This document shows, in pieces, positions 11,067 to 24,916 of a DNA stretch of 64,000 bases. This stretch comes from Parapristionchus giblindavisi (Eukaryota; Nematoda; Chromadorea; Rhabditida; Diplogasteridae). The DNA is taken from NCBI GenBank assembly GCA_943737045.1, contig CALSFV010000216.1, positions 1,364,001-1,428,000 of the forward strand. Direction: 5' to 3'. The notes under the pieces are model-generated. The model worked only from the letters and a program-made list of their open reading frames with translations, did no database searches and was not told where the DNA came from. The stretch's first letter is position 1, and each line of letters begins with the position of its first letter. A program made the position numbers and the translations under genes.

Positions 11067-14000
11067 TTAAAGAATTCGTGTCACGCCAATATTTAATCTA
11101 AACTTATCGTAGCATATACCACGTGAAAGAGCAAAAAATTCTGAATAATCTACACTTCACTTCATGTCAAACTGTAATCTTGTGTTGATTCCACAATGCC
11201 CAAAGTACAAAAGTAGCTTTCACTATGATAAGACCAAAAGAATACCTGACATGAAAAAGTTTCTGCTAGACCCAGCGTGTCATATACCAAACGAAAGAGC
11301 AAAAAATTCTGAGTATTTTGCAACGTTCCATGTTGAACAACGGCCGCTCCAGCCGAATTAACAACATTGAACCATGCATTTTTAGCATTAAAGAATTCGT
11401 GTCACGCCAATATTTAATCTAAACTTATCGTAGCATATACCACGTGAAAGAGCAAAAAATTCTGAATAATCTACACTTCAGTTCATGTCAAACTGTAATC
11501 TTGTGTTGATTCCACAATGCCCAAAGTACAAAAGTAGCTTTCACTCTGATAAGACCAAAAGAATACCTGACATGAAAAAGTTTCTGCTAGACCCAGCGTG
11601 TCATATACCAAACGAAAGAGCAAAAAATTCTGAGTATTTTGCAACGTTCCATGTTGAACAACGGCCGCTCCAGCCGAATTAACAACATTGAACCATGCAT
11701 TTTTAGCATTAAAGAATTCGTGTCACGCCAATATTTAATCTAAACTTATCGTAGCATATACCACGTGAAAGAGCAAAAAATTCTGAATAATCTACACTTC
11801 AGTTCATGTCAAACTGTAATCTTGTGTTGATTCCACAATGCCCAAAGTACAAAAGTAGCTTTCACTTTGATAAGACCAAAAGAATACCTGACATGAAAAA
11901 TTTTCTGCTAGACCCAGCGTGTCATATACCAAACGAAAGAGCAAAAAATTCTGAGTATTTTGCAACGTTCCATGTTGAACAACGGCCGCTCCAGCCGAAT
12001 TAACAACATTGAACCATGCATTTTTAGCATTAAAGAATTCGTGACACGCCAATATTTAATCTAAACTTATCGTAGCATATACCACGTGAAAGAGCAAAAA
12101 ATTCTGAATAATCTACACTTCAGTTCATGTCAAACTGTAATCTTGTGTTGATTCCACAATGCCCAAAGTACAAAAGTAGCTTTCACTTTGATAAGACCAA
12201 AAGAATACCTGACATGAAAAAATTTTCTGCTAGACCCAGCGTGTCATATACCAAACGAAAGAGCAAAAAATTCTGAGTATTTTGCAACGTTCCATGTTGA
12301 ACAACGGCCGCTCCAGCCGAATTAACAACATTGAACCATGCATTTTTAGCATTAAAGAATTCGTGTCACGCCAATATTTAATCTAAACTTATCGTAGCAT
12401 ATACCACGTGAAAGAGCAAAAAATTCTGAATAATCTACACTTCAGTTCAAGTCAAACTGTAATCTTGTGTTGATTCCACAATGCCTAAAGTACAAAAGTA
12501 GCTTTCACTCTGATAAGACCAAAAGAATACCTGACATGAAAAAGTTTCTGCTAGACCCAGCGTGTCATATACCAAACGAAAGAGCAAAACATTCTGAGTA
12601 TTTTGCAACGTTCCATGTTGAACAACGGCCGCTCCAGCCGAATTAACAACATTGAACCATGCATTTTTAGCATTAAAGAATTCGTGACACGCCAATATTT
12701 AATCTAAACTTATCGTAGCATATACCACGTGAAAGAGCAAAAAATTCTGAATAATCTACACTTCAGTTCATGTCAAACTGTAATCTTGTGTTGATTCCAC
12801 AATGCCCAAAGTACAAAAGTAGCTTTCACTCTGATAAGACCAAAAGAATACCTGACATGAAAAAGTTTCTGCTAGACCCAGCGTGTCATATACCAAACGA
12901 AAGAGCAAAAAATTCTGAGTATTTTGCAACGTTCCATGTTGAACAACGGCCGCTCCAGCCGAATTAACAACATTGAACCATGCATTTTTAGCATTAAAGA
13001 ATTCGTGACACGCCAATATTTAATCTAAACTTATCGTAGCATATACCACGTGAAAGAGCAAAAAATTCTGAATAATCTACACTTCAGTTCATGTCAAACT
13101 GTAATCTTGTGTTGATTCCACAATGCCCAAAGTACAAAAGTAGCTTTCACTTTGATAAGACCAAAAGAATACCTGACATGAAAAAATTTTCTGCTAGACC
13201 CAGCGTGTCATATACCAAACGAAAGAGCAAAAAATTCTGAGTATTTTGCAACGTTCCATGTTGAACAACGGCCGCTCCAGCCGAATTAACAACATTGAAC
13301 CATGCATTTTTAGCATTAAAGAATTCGTGACACGCCAATATTTAATCTAAACTTATCGTAGCATATACCACGTGAAAGAGCAAAAAATTCTGAATAATCT
13401 ACACTTCAGTTCAAGTCAAACTGTAATCTTGTGTTGATTCCACAATGCCTAAAGTACAAAAGTAGCTTTCACTCTGATAAGACCAAAAGAATACCTGACA
13501 TGAAAAAGTTTCTGCTAGACCCAGCGTGTCATATACCAAACGAAAGAGCAAAAAATTCTGAGTATTTTGCAACGTTCCATGTTGAACAACGGCCGCTCCA
13601 GCCGAATTAACAACATTGAACCATGCATTTTTAGCATTAAAGAATTCGTGACACGCCAATATTTAATCTAAACTTATCGTAGCATATACCACGTGAAAGA
13701 GCAAAAAATTCTGAATAATCTACACTTCAGTTCAAGTCAAACTGTAATCTTGTGTTGATTCCACAATGCCTAAAGTACAAAAGTAGCTTTCACTCTGATA
13801 AACCAAAAGAATACCTGACATGAAAAAGTTTCTGCTAGACCCAGCGTGTCATATACCAAACGAAAGAGCAAAAAATTCTGAGTATTTTGCAACGTTCCAT
13901 GTTGAACAACGGCCGCTCCAGCCGAATTAACAACATTGAACCATGCATTTTTAGCATTAAAGAATTCGTGTCACGCCAATATTTAATCTAAACTTATCGT

Positions 14001-17000
14001 AGCATATACCACGTGAAAGAGCAAAAAATTCTGAATAATCTACACTTCAGTTCATGTCAAACTGTAATCTTGTGTTGATTCCACAATGCCCAAAGTACAA
14101 AAGTAGCTTTCACTCTGATAAGACCAAAAGAATACCTGACATGAAAAATATTCTGCTAGACCCAGCGTGTCATATACCAAACGAAAGAGCAAAAAATTCT
14201 GAGTATTTTGCAACGTTCCATGTTGAACAACGGCCGCTCCAGCCGAATTAACAACATTGAACCATGCATTTTTAGCATTAAAGAATTCGTGTCACGCCAA
14301 TATTTAATCTAAACTTATCGTAGCATATACCACGCGAAAGAGCAAAAAATTCTGAATAATCTACACTTCAGTTCATGTCAAACTGTAATCTTGTGTTGAT
14401 TCCACAATGCCCAAAGTACAAAAGTAGCTTTCACTCTGATAAGACCAAAAGAATACCTGACATGAAAAATATTCTGCTAGACCCAGCGTGTCATATACCA
14501 AACGAAAGAGCAAAAAATTCTGAGTATTTTGCAACGTTCCATGTTGAACAACGGCCGCTCCAGCCGAATTAACAACATTGAACCATGCATTTTTAGCATT
14601 AAAGAATTCGTGTCACGCCAATATTTAATCTAAACTTATCGTAGCATATACCACGTGAAAGAGCAAAAAATTCTGAATAATCTACACTTCAGTTCAAGTC
14701 AAACTGTAATCTTGTGTTGATTCCACAATGCCTAAAGTACAAAAGTAGCTTTCACTCTGATAAGACCAAAAGAATACCTGACATGAAAAAGTTTCTGCTA
14801 GACCCAGCGTGTCATATACCAAACGAAAGAGCAAAACATTCTGAGTATTTTGCAACGTTCCATGTTGAACAACGGCCGCTCCAGCCGAATTAACAACATT
14901 GAACCATGCATTTTTAGCATTAAAGAATTCGTGACACGCCAATATTTAATCTAAACTTATCGTAGCATATACCACGTGAAAGAGCAAAAAATTCTGAATA
15001 ATCTACACTTCAGTTCAAGTCAAACTGTAATCTTGTGTTGATTCCACAATGCCTAAAGTACAAAAGTAGCTTTCACTCTGATAAACCAAAAGAATACCTG
15101 ACATGAAAAAGTTTCTGCTAGACCCAGCGTGTCATATACCAAACGAAAGAGCAAAAAATTCTGAGTATTTTGCAACGTTCCATGTTGAACAACGGCCGCT
15201 CCAGCCGAATTAACAACATTGAACCATGCATTTTTAGCATTAAAGAATTCGTGTCACGCCAATATTTAATCTAAACTTATCGTAGCATATACCACGTGAA
15301 AGAGCAAAAAATTCTGAATAATCTACACTTCAGTTCATGTCAAACTGTAATCTTGTGTTGATTCCACAATGCCCAAAGTACAAAAGTAGCTTTCACTCTG
15401 ATAAGACCAAAAGAATACCTGACATGAAAAATATTCTGCTAGACCCAGCGTGTCATATACCAAACGAAAGAGCAAAAAATTCTGAGTATTTTGCAACGTT
15501 CCATGTTGAACAACGGCCGCTCCAGCCGAATTAACAACATTGAACCATGCATTTTTAGCATTAAAGAATTCGTGTCACGCCAATATTTAATCTAAACTTA
15601 TCGTAGCATATACCACGTGAAAGAGCAAAAAATTCTGAATAATCTACACTTCAGTTCAAGTCAAACTGTAATCTTGTGTTGATTCCACAATGCCTAAAGT
15701 ACAAAAGTAGCTTTCACTCTGATAAGACCAAAAGAATACCTGACATGAAAAAGTTTCTGCTAGACCCAGCGTGTCATATACCAAACGAAAGAGCAAAACA
15801 TTCTGAGTATTTTGCAACGTTCCATGTTGAACAACGGCCGCTCCAGCCGAATTAACAACATTGAACCATGCATTTTTAGCATTAAAGAATTCGTGACACG
15901 CCAATATTTAATCTAAACTTATCGTAGCATATACCACGTGAAAGAGCAAAAAATTCTGAATAATCTACACTTCAGTTCAAGTCAAACTGTAATCTTGTGT
16001 TGATTCCACAATGCCTAAAGTACAAAAGTAGCTTTCACTCTGATAAGACCAAAAGAATACCTGACATGAAAAAGTTTCTGCTAGACCCAGCGTGTCATAT
16101 ACCAAACGAAAGAGCAAAAAATTCTGAGTATTTTGCAACGTTCCATGTTGAACAACCGCCGCTCCAGCCGAATTAACAACATTGAACCATGCATTTTTAG
16201 CATTAAAGAATTCGTGACACGCCAATATTTAATCTAAACTTATCGTAGCATATACCACGTGAAAGAGCAAAAAATTCTGAATAATCTACACTTCAGTTCA
16301 AGTCAAACTGTAATCTTGTGTTGATTCCACAATGCCTAAAGTACAAAAGTAGCTTTCACTCTGATAAGACCAAAAGAATACCTGACATGAAAAAATTTTC
16401 TGCTAGACCCAGCGTGTCATATACCAAACGAAAGAGCAAAAAATTCTGAGTATTTTGCAACGTTCCATGTTGAACAACGGCCGCTCCAGCCGAATTAACA
16501 ACATTGAACCATGCATTTTTAGCATTAAAGAATTCGTGTCACGCCAATATTTAATCTAAACTTATCGTAGCATATACCACGTGAAAGAGCAAAAAATTCT
16601 GAATAATCTACACTTCAGTTCAAGTCAAACTGTAATCTTGTGTTGATTCCACAATGCCTAAAGTACAAAAGTAGCTTTCACTCTGATAAGACCAAAAGAA
16701 TACCTGACATGAAAAAGTTTCTGCTAGACCCAGCGTGTCATATACCAAACGAAAGAGCAAAAAATTCTGAGTATTTTGCAACGTTCCATTTTGAACAATG
16801 GCCGCTCCAGCCGAATTAACAACATTGAACCATGCATTTTTATCATTAAAGAATTCGTGACACGCCAATATTTAATCTAAACTTATCGTAGCATATACCA
16901 CGTGAAAGAGCAAAAAATTCTGAATAATCTACACTTCAGTTCATGTCAAACTGTAATCTTGTGTTGATTCCACAATGCCCAAAGTACAAAAGTAGCTTTC

Positions 17001-17517
17001 ACTCTGATAAGACCAAAAGAATACCTGACATGAAAAATTTTCTGCTAGACCCAGCGTGTCATATACCAAACGAAAGAGCAAAAAAATCTGAGTATTTTGC
17101 AACGTTCCATGTTGAACAACGGCCGCTCCAGCCGAATTAACAACATTGAACCATGCATTTTTAGCATTAAAGAATTCGTGACACGCCAATATTTAATCTA
17201 AACTTATCGTAGCATATACCACGTGAAAGAGCAAAAAATTCTGAATAATCTACACTTCAGTTCATGTCAAACTGTAATCTTGTGTTGATTCCACAATGCC
17301 CAAAGTACAAAAGTAGCTTTCACTCTGATAAGACCAAAAGAATACCTGACATGAAAAATTTTCTGCTAGACCCAGCGTGTCATATACCAAACGAAAGAGC
17401 AAAAAAATCTGAGTACTTTGCACGTTCCTATGTTGAACAACGGCCGCTCCAGCCGAATTAACAACATTGAACCATGCATTTTTAGCATTAAAGAATTCGT
17501 GACACGCCAATATTTAA
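11067..17517 (+). repeat. 321-bp satellite array, block 4
   Basis: About twenty monomers up to the foldback MITE. The block contains the end of the left subfamily: the last unit with CGTGTCACG is near 16532 and the last with TTCAAGTC/GCCTAAAG is near 16620-16660. From 16943 on, all units carry TTCATGTC and CGTGACACG. Units near 16790 introduce CCATTTTGAACAATGG and TTTTTATCATT, which return at 17870, 20590 and partly at 22569. Confidence 0.96.
13734..15978 (+). repeat. local 962-bp higher-order repeat
   Basis: Three variant units recur in order: a 320-bp unit lacking one G (GATAAACCAA, near 13798 and 15083), a unit with GAAAAATATTCTG (14054, 14375, 15337) and a unit with AAAACATTCTG (14694, 15656). 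The unit pair starting at 14375 recurs at 15337, a 962-bp period (two 321-bp units and one of 320). The AAAACATT variant is shared with 8214 and 12447 in the upstream duplication. Confidence 0.85.
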
Positions 17518-17630
17518 AGGGAACGTTACCTCACTCAATGGTCTCTTCATTGCGCACACTTTTTTTCTGTTCTCTAACAACGAGAGAGCATTGCGCGTCC
17601 AAGAGACCAATGAGTGAGGTTGCGCTCCCT
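17518..17630. mobile_element. 113-bp TTAA-flanked foldback MITE
   Basis: TTAA flanks it at 17514-17517 and 17631-17634. The left end reads AGGGAACGTTACCTCACTCA and the complement of the right end reads AGGGAGCGCAACCTCACTCA. Pairing continues through TGGTCTCTT, giving about 30-bp arms with few mismatches. Monomer spacing (17264 to 17702 = 438) equals 321 + 113 + 4. The target is the TTAA in ATATTTAATC, the same monomer position used by the large element at 51257. It is non-coding, too small for any gene, and unrelated in sequence to the other two TTAA elements. Confidence 0.92.
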
Positions 17631-18343
17631 TTAATCTAAACTTATCGTAGCATATACCACGTGAAAGAGCAAAAAATTCTGAATAATCTACACTTCAGTT
17701 CATGTCAAACTGTAATCTTGTGTTGATTCCACAATGCCCAAAGTACAAAAGTAGCTTTCACTCTGATAAGACCAAAAGAATACCTGACATGAAAAATTTT
17801 CTGCTAGACCCTGCGTGTCATATACCAAACGAAAGAGCAAAAAATTCTGAGTATTTTGCAACGTTCCATTTTGAACAATGGCCGCTCCAGCCGAATTAAC
17901 AACATTGAACCATGCATTTTTATCATTAAAGAATTCGTGACACGCCAATATTTAATCTAAACTTATCGTAGCATATACCACGTGAAAGAGCAAAAAATTC
18001 TGAATAATCTACACTTCAGTTCATGTCAAACTGTAATCTTGTGTTGATTCCACAATGCCCAAAGTACAAAAGTAGCTTTCACTCTGATAAGACCAAAAGA
18101 ATACCTGACATGAAAAATTTTCTGCTAGACCCAGCGTGTCATATACCAAACGAAAGAGCAAAAAATTCTGAGTATTTTGCAACGTTCCATGTTGAACAAC
18201 GGCCGCTCCAGCCGAATTAACAACATTGAACCATGCATTTTTAGCATTAAAGAATTCGTGACACGCCAATATTTAATCTAAACTTATCGTAGCATATACC
18301 ACGTGAAAGAGCAAAAAATTCTGAATAATCTACACTTCAGTTC

Positions 18344-20101
18344 ATGTCAAACTGTAATCTTGTGTTGATTCCACAATGCCCAAAGTACAAAAGTAGCTTT
18401 CACTCTGATAAGACCAAAAGAATACCTGACATGAAAAATTTTCTGCTAGACCCAGCGTGTCATATACCAAACGAAAAAGCAAAAAATTCTGAGTACTTTG
18501 CACGTTCCTATGTTGAACAACGGCCACTTCAGCCGAATTAACAACATTGAACCATGCATTTTTAGCATTAAAGAATTCGTGACACGCCAATATTTAATCT
18601 AAGCTTATCGTAGCATATACCACGTGAAAGAGCAAACAATTCTGAATAATCTACACTTCAGTTCATGTCAAACTGTAATCTTGTGTTGATTCCACAATGC
18701 CCAAAGTACAAAAGTAGCTTTCACTTTGATAAGACCAAAAGAATACCTGACATGAAAAATTTTCTGCTAGACCCAGCGTGTCATATACCAAACGAAAGAG
18801 CAAAAAATTCTGAGTACTTTGCAACGTTCCATGTTGAACAACGGCCGCTCCAGCCGAATTAACAACATTGAACCATGCATTTTTAGCATTAAAGAATTCG
18901 TGACACGCCAATATTTAATCTAAACTTATCGTAGCATATACCACGTGAAAGAGCAAACAATTCTGAATAATCTACACTTCAGTTCATGTCAAACTGTAAT
19001 CTTGTGTTGATTCCACAATGCCCAAAGTACAAAAGTAGCTTTCACTTTGATAAGACCAAAAGAATACCTGACATGAAAAATTTTCTGCTAGACCCAGCGT
19101 GTCATATACCAAACGAAAGAGCAAAAAATTCTGAGTACTTTACACGTTCCTATGTTGAACAACGGCCACTTCAGCCGAATTAACAAAATTGAATTATGCA
19201 TTTTCGGCAATAAAGAATTCGTGGCACGTCAATGCTTTATCGAAACGTATCGTAGCATATACCAAACGAAAGAGCAAAAAATTCTGAGTATTTTGCAACG
19301 TTCCATGTTGAACAACGGCCGCTCCAGCCGAATTGACAACATTGAACCATTCATTTTTAGCATTAAAGAATTCGTGACACGCCAATATTTAATCTAAACT
19401 TATCGTAGCATATACCACGTGAAAGAGCAAAAAATTCTGAATAATCTACACTTCAGTTCATGTCAAACTGTAATCTTGTGTTGATTCCACAATGCCCAAA
19501 GTACAAAAGTAGCTTTCACTCTGATAAGACCAAAAGAATACCTGACATGAAAAATTTTCTGCTAGACCCAGCGTGTCATATACCAAACGAAAAAGCAAAA
19601 AATTCTGAGTACTTTGCACGTTCCTATGTTGAACAACGGCCACTTCAGCCGAATTAACAACATTGAACCATGCATTTTTAGCATTAAAGAATTCGTGACA
19701 CGCCAATATTTAATCTAAGCTTATCGTAGCATATACCACGTGAAAGAGCAAACAATTCTGAATAATCTACACTTCAGTTCATGTCAAACTGTAATCTTGT
19801 GTTGATTCCACAATGCCCAAAGTACAAAAGTAGCTTTCACTTTGATAAGACCAAAAGAATACCTGACATGAAAAATTTTCTGCTAGACCCAGCGTGTCAT
19901 ATACCAAACGAAAGAGCAAAAAATTCTGAGTACTTTGCAACGTTCCATGTTGAACAACGGCCGCTCCAGCCGAATTAACAACATTGAACCATGCATTTTT
20001 AGCATTAAAGAATTCGTGACACGCCAATATTTAATCTAAACTTATCGTAGCATATACCACGTGAAAGAGCAAAAAATTCTGAATAATCTACACTTCAGTT
20101 C
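18344..20101 (+). repeat. 1116-bp duplication containing the half-unit
   Basis: The units at 18344-18985 (GAAAAAGC variant with CTAAGCTT, then a GAGTACTTTGCAACG unit) recur at 19460-20101. The offset of 1116 bp is three monomers plus one 153-bp half, so the period is not a whole number of monomers. The extra half lies at 19256-19408. Confidence 0.88.
19103..19408 (+). repeat. two B halves in tandem (half-register junction)
   Basis: CATATACC starts lie at 19103, 19256 and 19409, exactly 153 bp apart, and both intervals are B-type (CATATACCAAACGAAAGAG). Half A is absent between them. The first copy is the divergent variant also seen at 4773-4895; the second is an ordinary B half. This is the product expected if two monomers recombined at the block shared by halves A and B. 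It shifts the monomer phase of everything downstream by 153 bp. Confidence 0.93.
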
Positions 20102-21064
20102 ATGTCACACTGTAATCTTGTGTTGATTCCACAATGCCCAAAGTACAAAAGTAGCTTTCACTCTGATAAGACCAAAAGAATACCTGACATGAAAAATTTT
20201 CTGCTAGACCCAGCGTGTCATATACCAAACGAAAGAGCAAAAAATTCTGAGTATTTTGCAACGTTCCATGTTGAACAACGGCCGCTCCAGCCGAATTAAC
20301 AACATTGAACCATGCATTTTTAGCATTAAAGAATTCGTGACACGCCAATATTTAATCTAAACTTATCGTAGCATATACCACGTGAAAGAGCAAAAAATTC
20401 TGAATAATCTACACTTCAGTTCATGTCAAACTGTAATCTTGTGTTGATTCCACAATGCCCAAAGTACAAAAGTAGCTTTCACTCTGATAAGACCAAAAGA
20501 ATACCTGTCATGAAAAATTTTCTGCTAGACCCAGCGTGTCATATACCAAACGAAAGAGCAAAAAATTCTGAGTATTTTGCAACGTTCCATTTTGAACAAT
20601 GGCCGCTCCAGCCGAATTAACAACATTGAACCATGCATTTTTATCATTAAAGAATTCGTGACACGCCAATATTTAATCTAAACTTATCGTAGCATATACC
20701 ACGTGAAAGAGCAAAAAATTCTGAATAATCTACACTTCAGTTCATGTCACACTGTAATCTTGTGTTGATTCCACAATGCCCAAAGTACAAAAGTAGCTTT
20801 CACTCTGATAAGACCAAAAGAATACCTGACATGAAAAATTTTCTGCTAGACCCAGCGTGTCATATACCAAACGAAAGAGCAAAAAATTCTGAGTATTTTG
20901 CAACGTTCCATGTTGAACAACGGCCGCTCCAGCCGAATTAACAACATTGAACCATGCATTTTTAGCATTAAAGAATTCGTGACACGCCAATATTTAATCT
21001 AAACTTATCGTAGCATATACCACGTGAAAGAGCAAAAAATTCTGAATAATCTACACTTCAGTTC

Positions 21065-24000
21065 ATGTCAAACTGTAATCTTGTGTTGATTCCACAATGC
21101 CCAAAGTACAAAAGTAGCTTTCACTCTGATAAGACCAAAAGAATACCTGACATGAAAAATTTTCTGCTAGACCCAGCGTGTCATATACCAAACGAAAAAG
21201 CAAAAAATTCTGAGTACTTTGCACGTTCCTATGTTGAACAACGGCCACTTCAGCCGAATTAACAACATTGAACCATGCATTTTTAGCATTAAAGAATTCG
21301 TGACACGCCAATATTTAATCTAAGCTTATCGTAGCATATACCACGTGAAAGAGCAAACAATTCTGAATAATCTACACTTCAGTTCATGTCAAACTGTAAT
21401 CTTGTGTTGATTCCACAATGCCCAAAGTACAAAAGTAGCTTTCACTTTGATAAGACCAAAAGAATACCTGACATGAAAAATTTTCTGCTAGTCCCAGCGT
21501 GTCATATACCAAACGAAAGAGCAAAAAATTCTGAGTACTTTGCACGTTCCTATGTTGAACAACGGCCACTTCAGCCGAATTAACAACATTGAACCATGCA
21601 TTTTTAGCATTAAAGAATTCGTGACACGCCAATATTTAATCTAAGCTTATCGTAGCATATACCACGTGAAAGAGCAAACAATTCTGAATAATCTACACTT
21701 CAGTTCATGTCAAACTGTAATCTTGTGTTGATTCCACAATGCCCAAAGTACAAAAGTAGCTTTCACTTTGATAAGACCAAAAGAATACCTGACATGAAAA
21801 ATTTTCTGCTAGACCCAGCATGTCATATACCAAACGAAAGAGCAAAAAATTCTGAGTATTTTGCAACGTTCCATGTTGAACAACGGCCGCTCCAGCCGAA
21901 TTAACAACATTGAACCATGTATTTTTAGCATTAAAGAATTCGTGACACGCCAATATTTAATCTAAACTTATCGTAGCATATACCACGTGAAAGAGCAAAA
22001 AATTCTGAATAATTTACACTTCAGTTCATGTCAAACTGTAATCTTGTGTTGATTCCACAATGCCCTAAGTACAAAAGTAGCTTTCACTCTGATAAGACCA
22101 AAAGAATACCTGTCATGAAAAATTTTCTGCTAGACCCAGCGTGTCATATACCAAACGAAAGAGCAAAAAATTCTGAGTATTTTGCAACGTTCCATGTTGA
22201 ACAACGGCCGCTCCAGCCGAATTAACAACATTGAACCATGCATTTTTAGCATTAAAGAATTCGTGACACGCCAATATTTAATCTAAACTTATCGTAGCAT
22301 ATACCACGTGAAAGAGCAAAAAATTCTGAATAATCTACACTTCAGTTCATGTCAAACTGTAATCTTGTGTTGATTCCACAATGCCCAAAGTACAAAAGTA
22401 GCTTTCACTCTGATAAGACCAAAAGAATACCTGACATGAAAAATTTTCAGCTAGACCCAGCGTGTCATATACCAAACGAAAGAGCAAAAAATTCTGAGTA
22501 TTTTGCAACGTTCCATGTTGAACAACGGCCGCTCCAGCCGAATTAACAACATTGAACCATGCATTTTTATCATTAAAGAATTCGTGACACGCCAATATTT
22601 AATCTAAACTTATCGTAGCATATACCACGTGAAAGAGCAAAAAATTCTGAATAATCTACACTTCAGTTCATGTCACACTGTAATCTTGTGTTGATTCCAC
22701 AATGCCCAAAGTACAAAAGTAGCTTTCACTCTGATAAGACCAAAAGAATACCTGACATGAAAAATTTTCTGCTAGACCCAGCGTGTCATATACCAAACGA
22801 AAGAGCAAAAAATTCTGAGTATTTTGCAACGTTCCATGTTGAACAACGGCCGCTCCAGCCGAATTAACAACATTGAACCATGCATTTTTAGCATTAAAGA
22901 ATTCGTGACACGCCAATATTTAATCTAAACTTATCGTAGCATATACCACGTGAAAGAGCAAAAAATTCTGAATAATCTACACTTCAGTTCATGTCAAACT
23001 GTAATCTTGTGTTGATTCCACAATGCCCAAAGTACAAAAGTAGCTTTCACTCTGATAAGACCAAAAGAATACCTGACATGAAAAATTTTCTGCTAGACCC
23101 AGCGTGTCATATACCAAACGAAAAAGCAAAAAATTCTGAGTACTTTGCACGTTCCTATGTTGAACAACGGCCACTTCAGCCGAATTAACAACATTGAACC
23201 ATGCATTTTTAGCATTAAAGAATTCGTGACACGCCAATATTTAATCTAAGCTTATCGTAGCATATACCACGTGAAAGAGCAAACAATTCTGAATAATCTA
23301 CACTTCAGTTCATGTCAAACTGTAATCTTGTGTTGATTCCACAATGCCCAAAGTACAAAAGTAGCTTTCACTTTGATAAGACCAAAAGAATACCTGACAT
23401 GAAAAATTTTCTGCTAGACCCAGCGTGTCATATACCAAACGAAAGAGCAAAAAATTCTGAGTACTTTGCACGTTCCTATGTTGAACAACGGCCACTTCAG
23501 CCGAATTAACAACATTGAACCATGCATTTTTAGCATTAAAGAATTCGTGACACGCCAATATTTAATCTAAGCTTATCGTAGCATATACCACGTGAAAGAG
23601 CAAACAATTCTGAATAATCTACACTTCAGTTCATGTCAAACTGTAATCTTGTGTTGATTCCACAATGCCCAAAGTACAAAAGTAGCTTTCACTTTGATAA
23701 GACCAAAAGAATACCTGACATGAAAAATTTTCTGCTAGACCCAGCATGTCATATACCAAACGAAAGAGCAAAAAATTCTGAGTATTTTGCAACGTTCCAT
23801 GTTGAACAACGGCCGCTCCAGCCGAATTAACAACATTGAACCATGTATTTTTAGCATTAAAGAATTCGTGACACGCCAATATTTAATCTAAACTTATCGT
23901 AGCATATACCACGTGAAAGAGCAAAAAATTCTGAATAATTTACACTTCAGTTCATGTCAAACTGTAATCTTGTGTTGATTCCACAATGCCCTAAGTACAA

Positions 24001-24916
24001 AAGTAGCTTTCACTCTGATAAGACCAAAAGAATACCTGTCATGAAAAATTTTCTGCTAGACCCAGCGTGTCATATACCAAACGAAAGAGCAAAAAATTCT
24101 GAGTATTTTGCAACGTTCCATGTTGAACAACGGCCGCTCCAGCCGAATTAACAACATTGAACCATGCATTTTTAGCATTAAAGAATTCGTGACACGCCAA
24201 TATTTAATCTAAACTTATCGTAGCATATACCACGTGAAAGAGCAAAAAATTCTGAATAATCTACACTTCAGTTCATGTCAAACTGTAATCTTGTGTTGAT
24301 TCCACAATGCCCAAAGTACAAAAGTAGCTTTCACTCTGATAAGACCAAAAGAATACCTGACATGAAAAATTTTCAGCTAGACCCAGCGTGTCATATACCA
24401 AACGAAAGAGCAAAAAATTCTGAGTATTTTGCAACGTTCCATGTTGAACAACGGCCGCTCCAGCCGAATTAACAACATTGAACCATGCATTTTTAGCATT
24501 AAAGAATTCGTGACACGCCAATATTTAATCTAAACTTATCGTAGCATATACCACGTGAAAGAGCAAAAAAATCTGAATAATCTACACTTCAGTTCATGTC
24601 AAACTGTAATCTTGTGTTGATTCCACAATGACCAAAGTACAAAAGTAGCTTTCACTCTGATAAGACCAAAAGAATACCTGACATGAAAAATTTTCTGCTA
24701 GACCCAGCGTGTCATATACCAAACGAAAGAGCAAAAAATTCTGAGTATTTTGCAACGTTCCATGTTGAACAACGGCCGCTCCAGCCGAATTAACAACATT
24801 GAACCATGCATTTTTAGCATTAAAGAATTCGTGACACGCCAATATTTAATCTAAACTTATCGTAGCATATACCACGTGAAAGAGCAAAAAATTCTGAATA
24901 ATCTACACTTCAGTTC
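21065..24916 (+). repeat. 1926-bp hexamer higher-order repeat, two copies
   Basis: Copies at 21065-22990 and 22991-24916 begin with the same series: a unit with CGAAAAAGC, one with GAGTACTTTGCACG and CTTTGATAAG, one with CCAGCATGTC and CATGTATTTTT, one with GCCCTAAG and CCTGTCATG, and one with TTTTCAGCTAG. The sixth unit differs (CATGTCACAC in copy 1, ACAATGACC in copy 2). Copy 1 has a private change, GCTAGTCCCAG near 21491. Confidence 0.9.

Larger units (their letters stand above)
9501..13733 (+). repeat. segmental duplication, copy 2 (4233 bp, includes MITE)
   Basis: This is the direct tandem copy of 5589-9500, carrying the same ordered set of private variants and the second MITE copy at the same site in the same monomer. 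It has lost one ACAAATGTAGC monomer and gained two ordinary monomers (phase points 11485 and 11806). The net length is one monomer more than copy 1. Confidence 0.9.
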
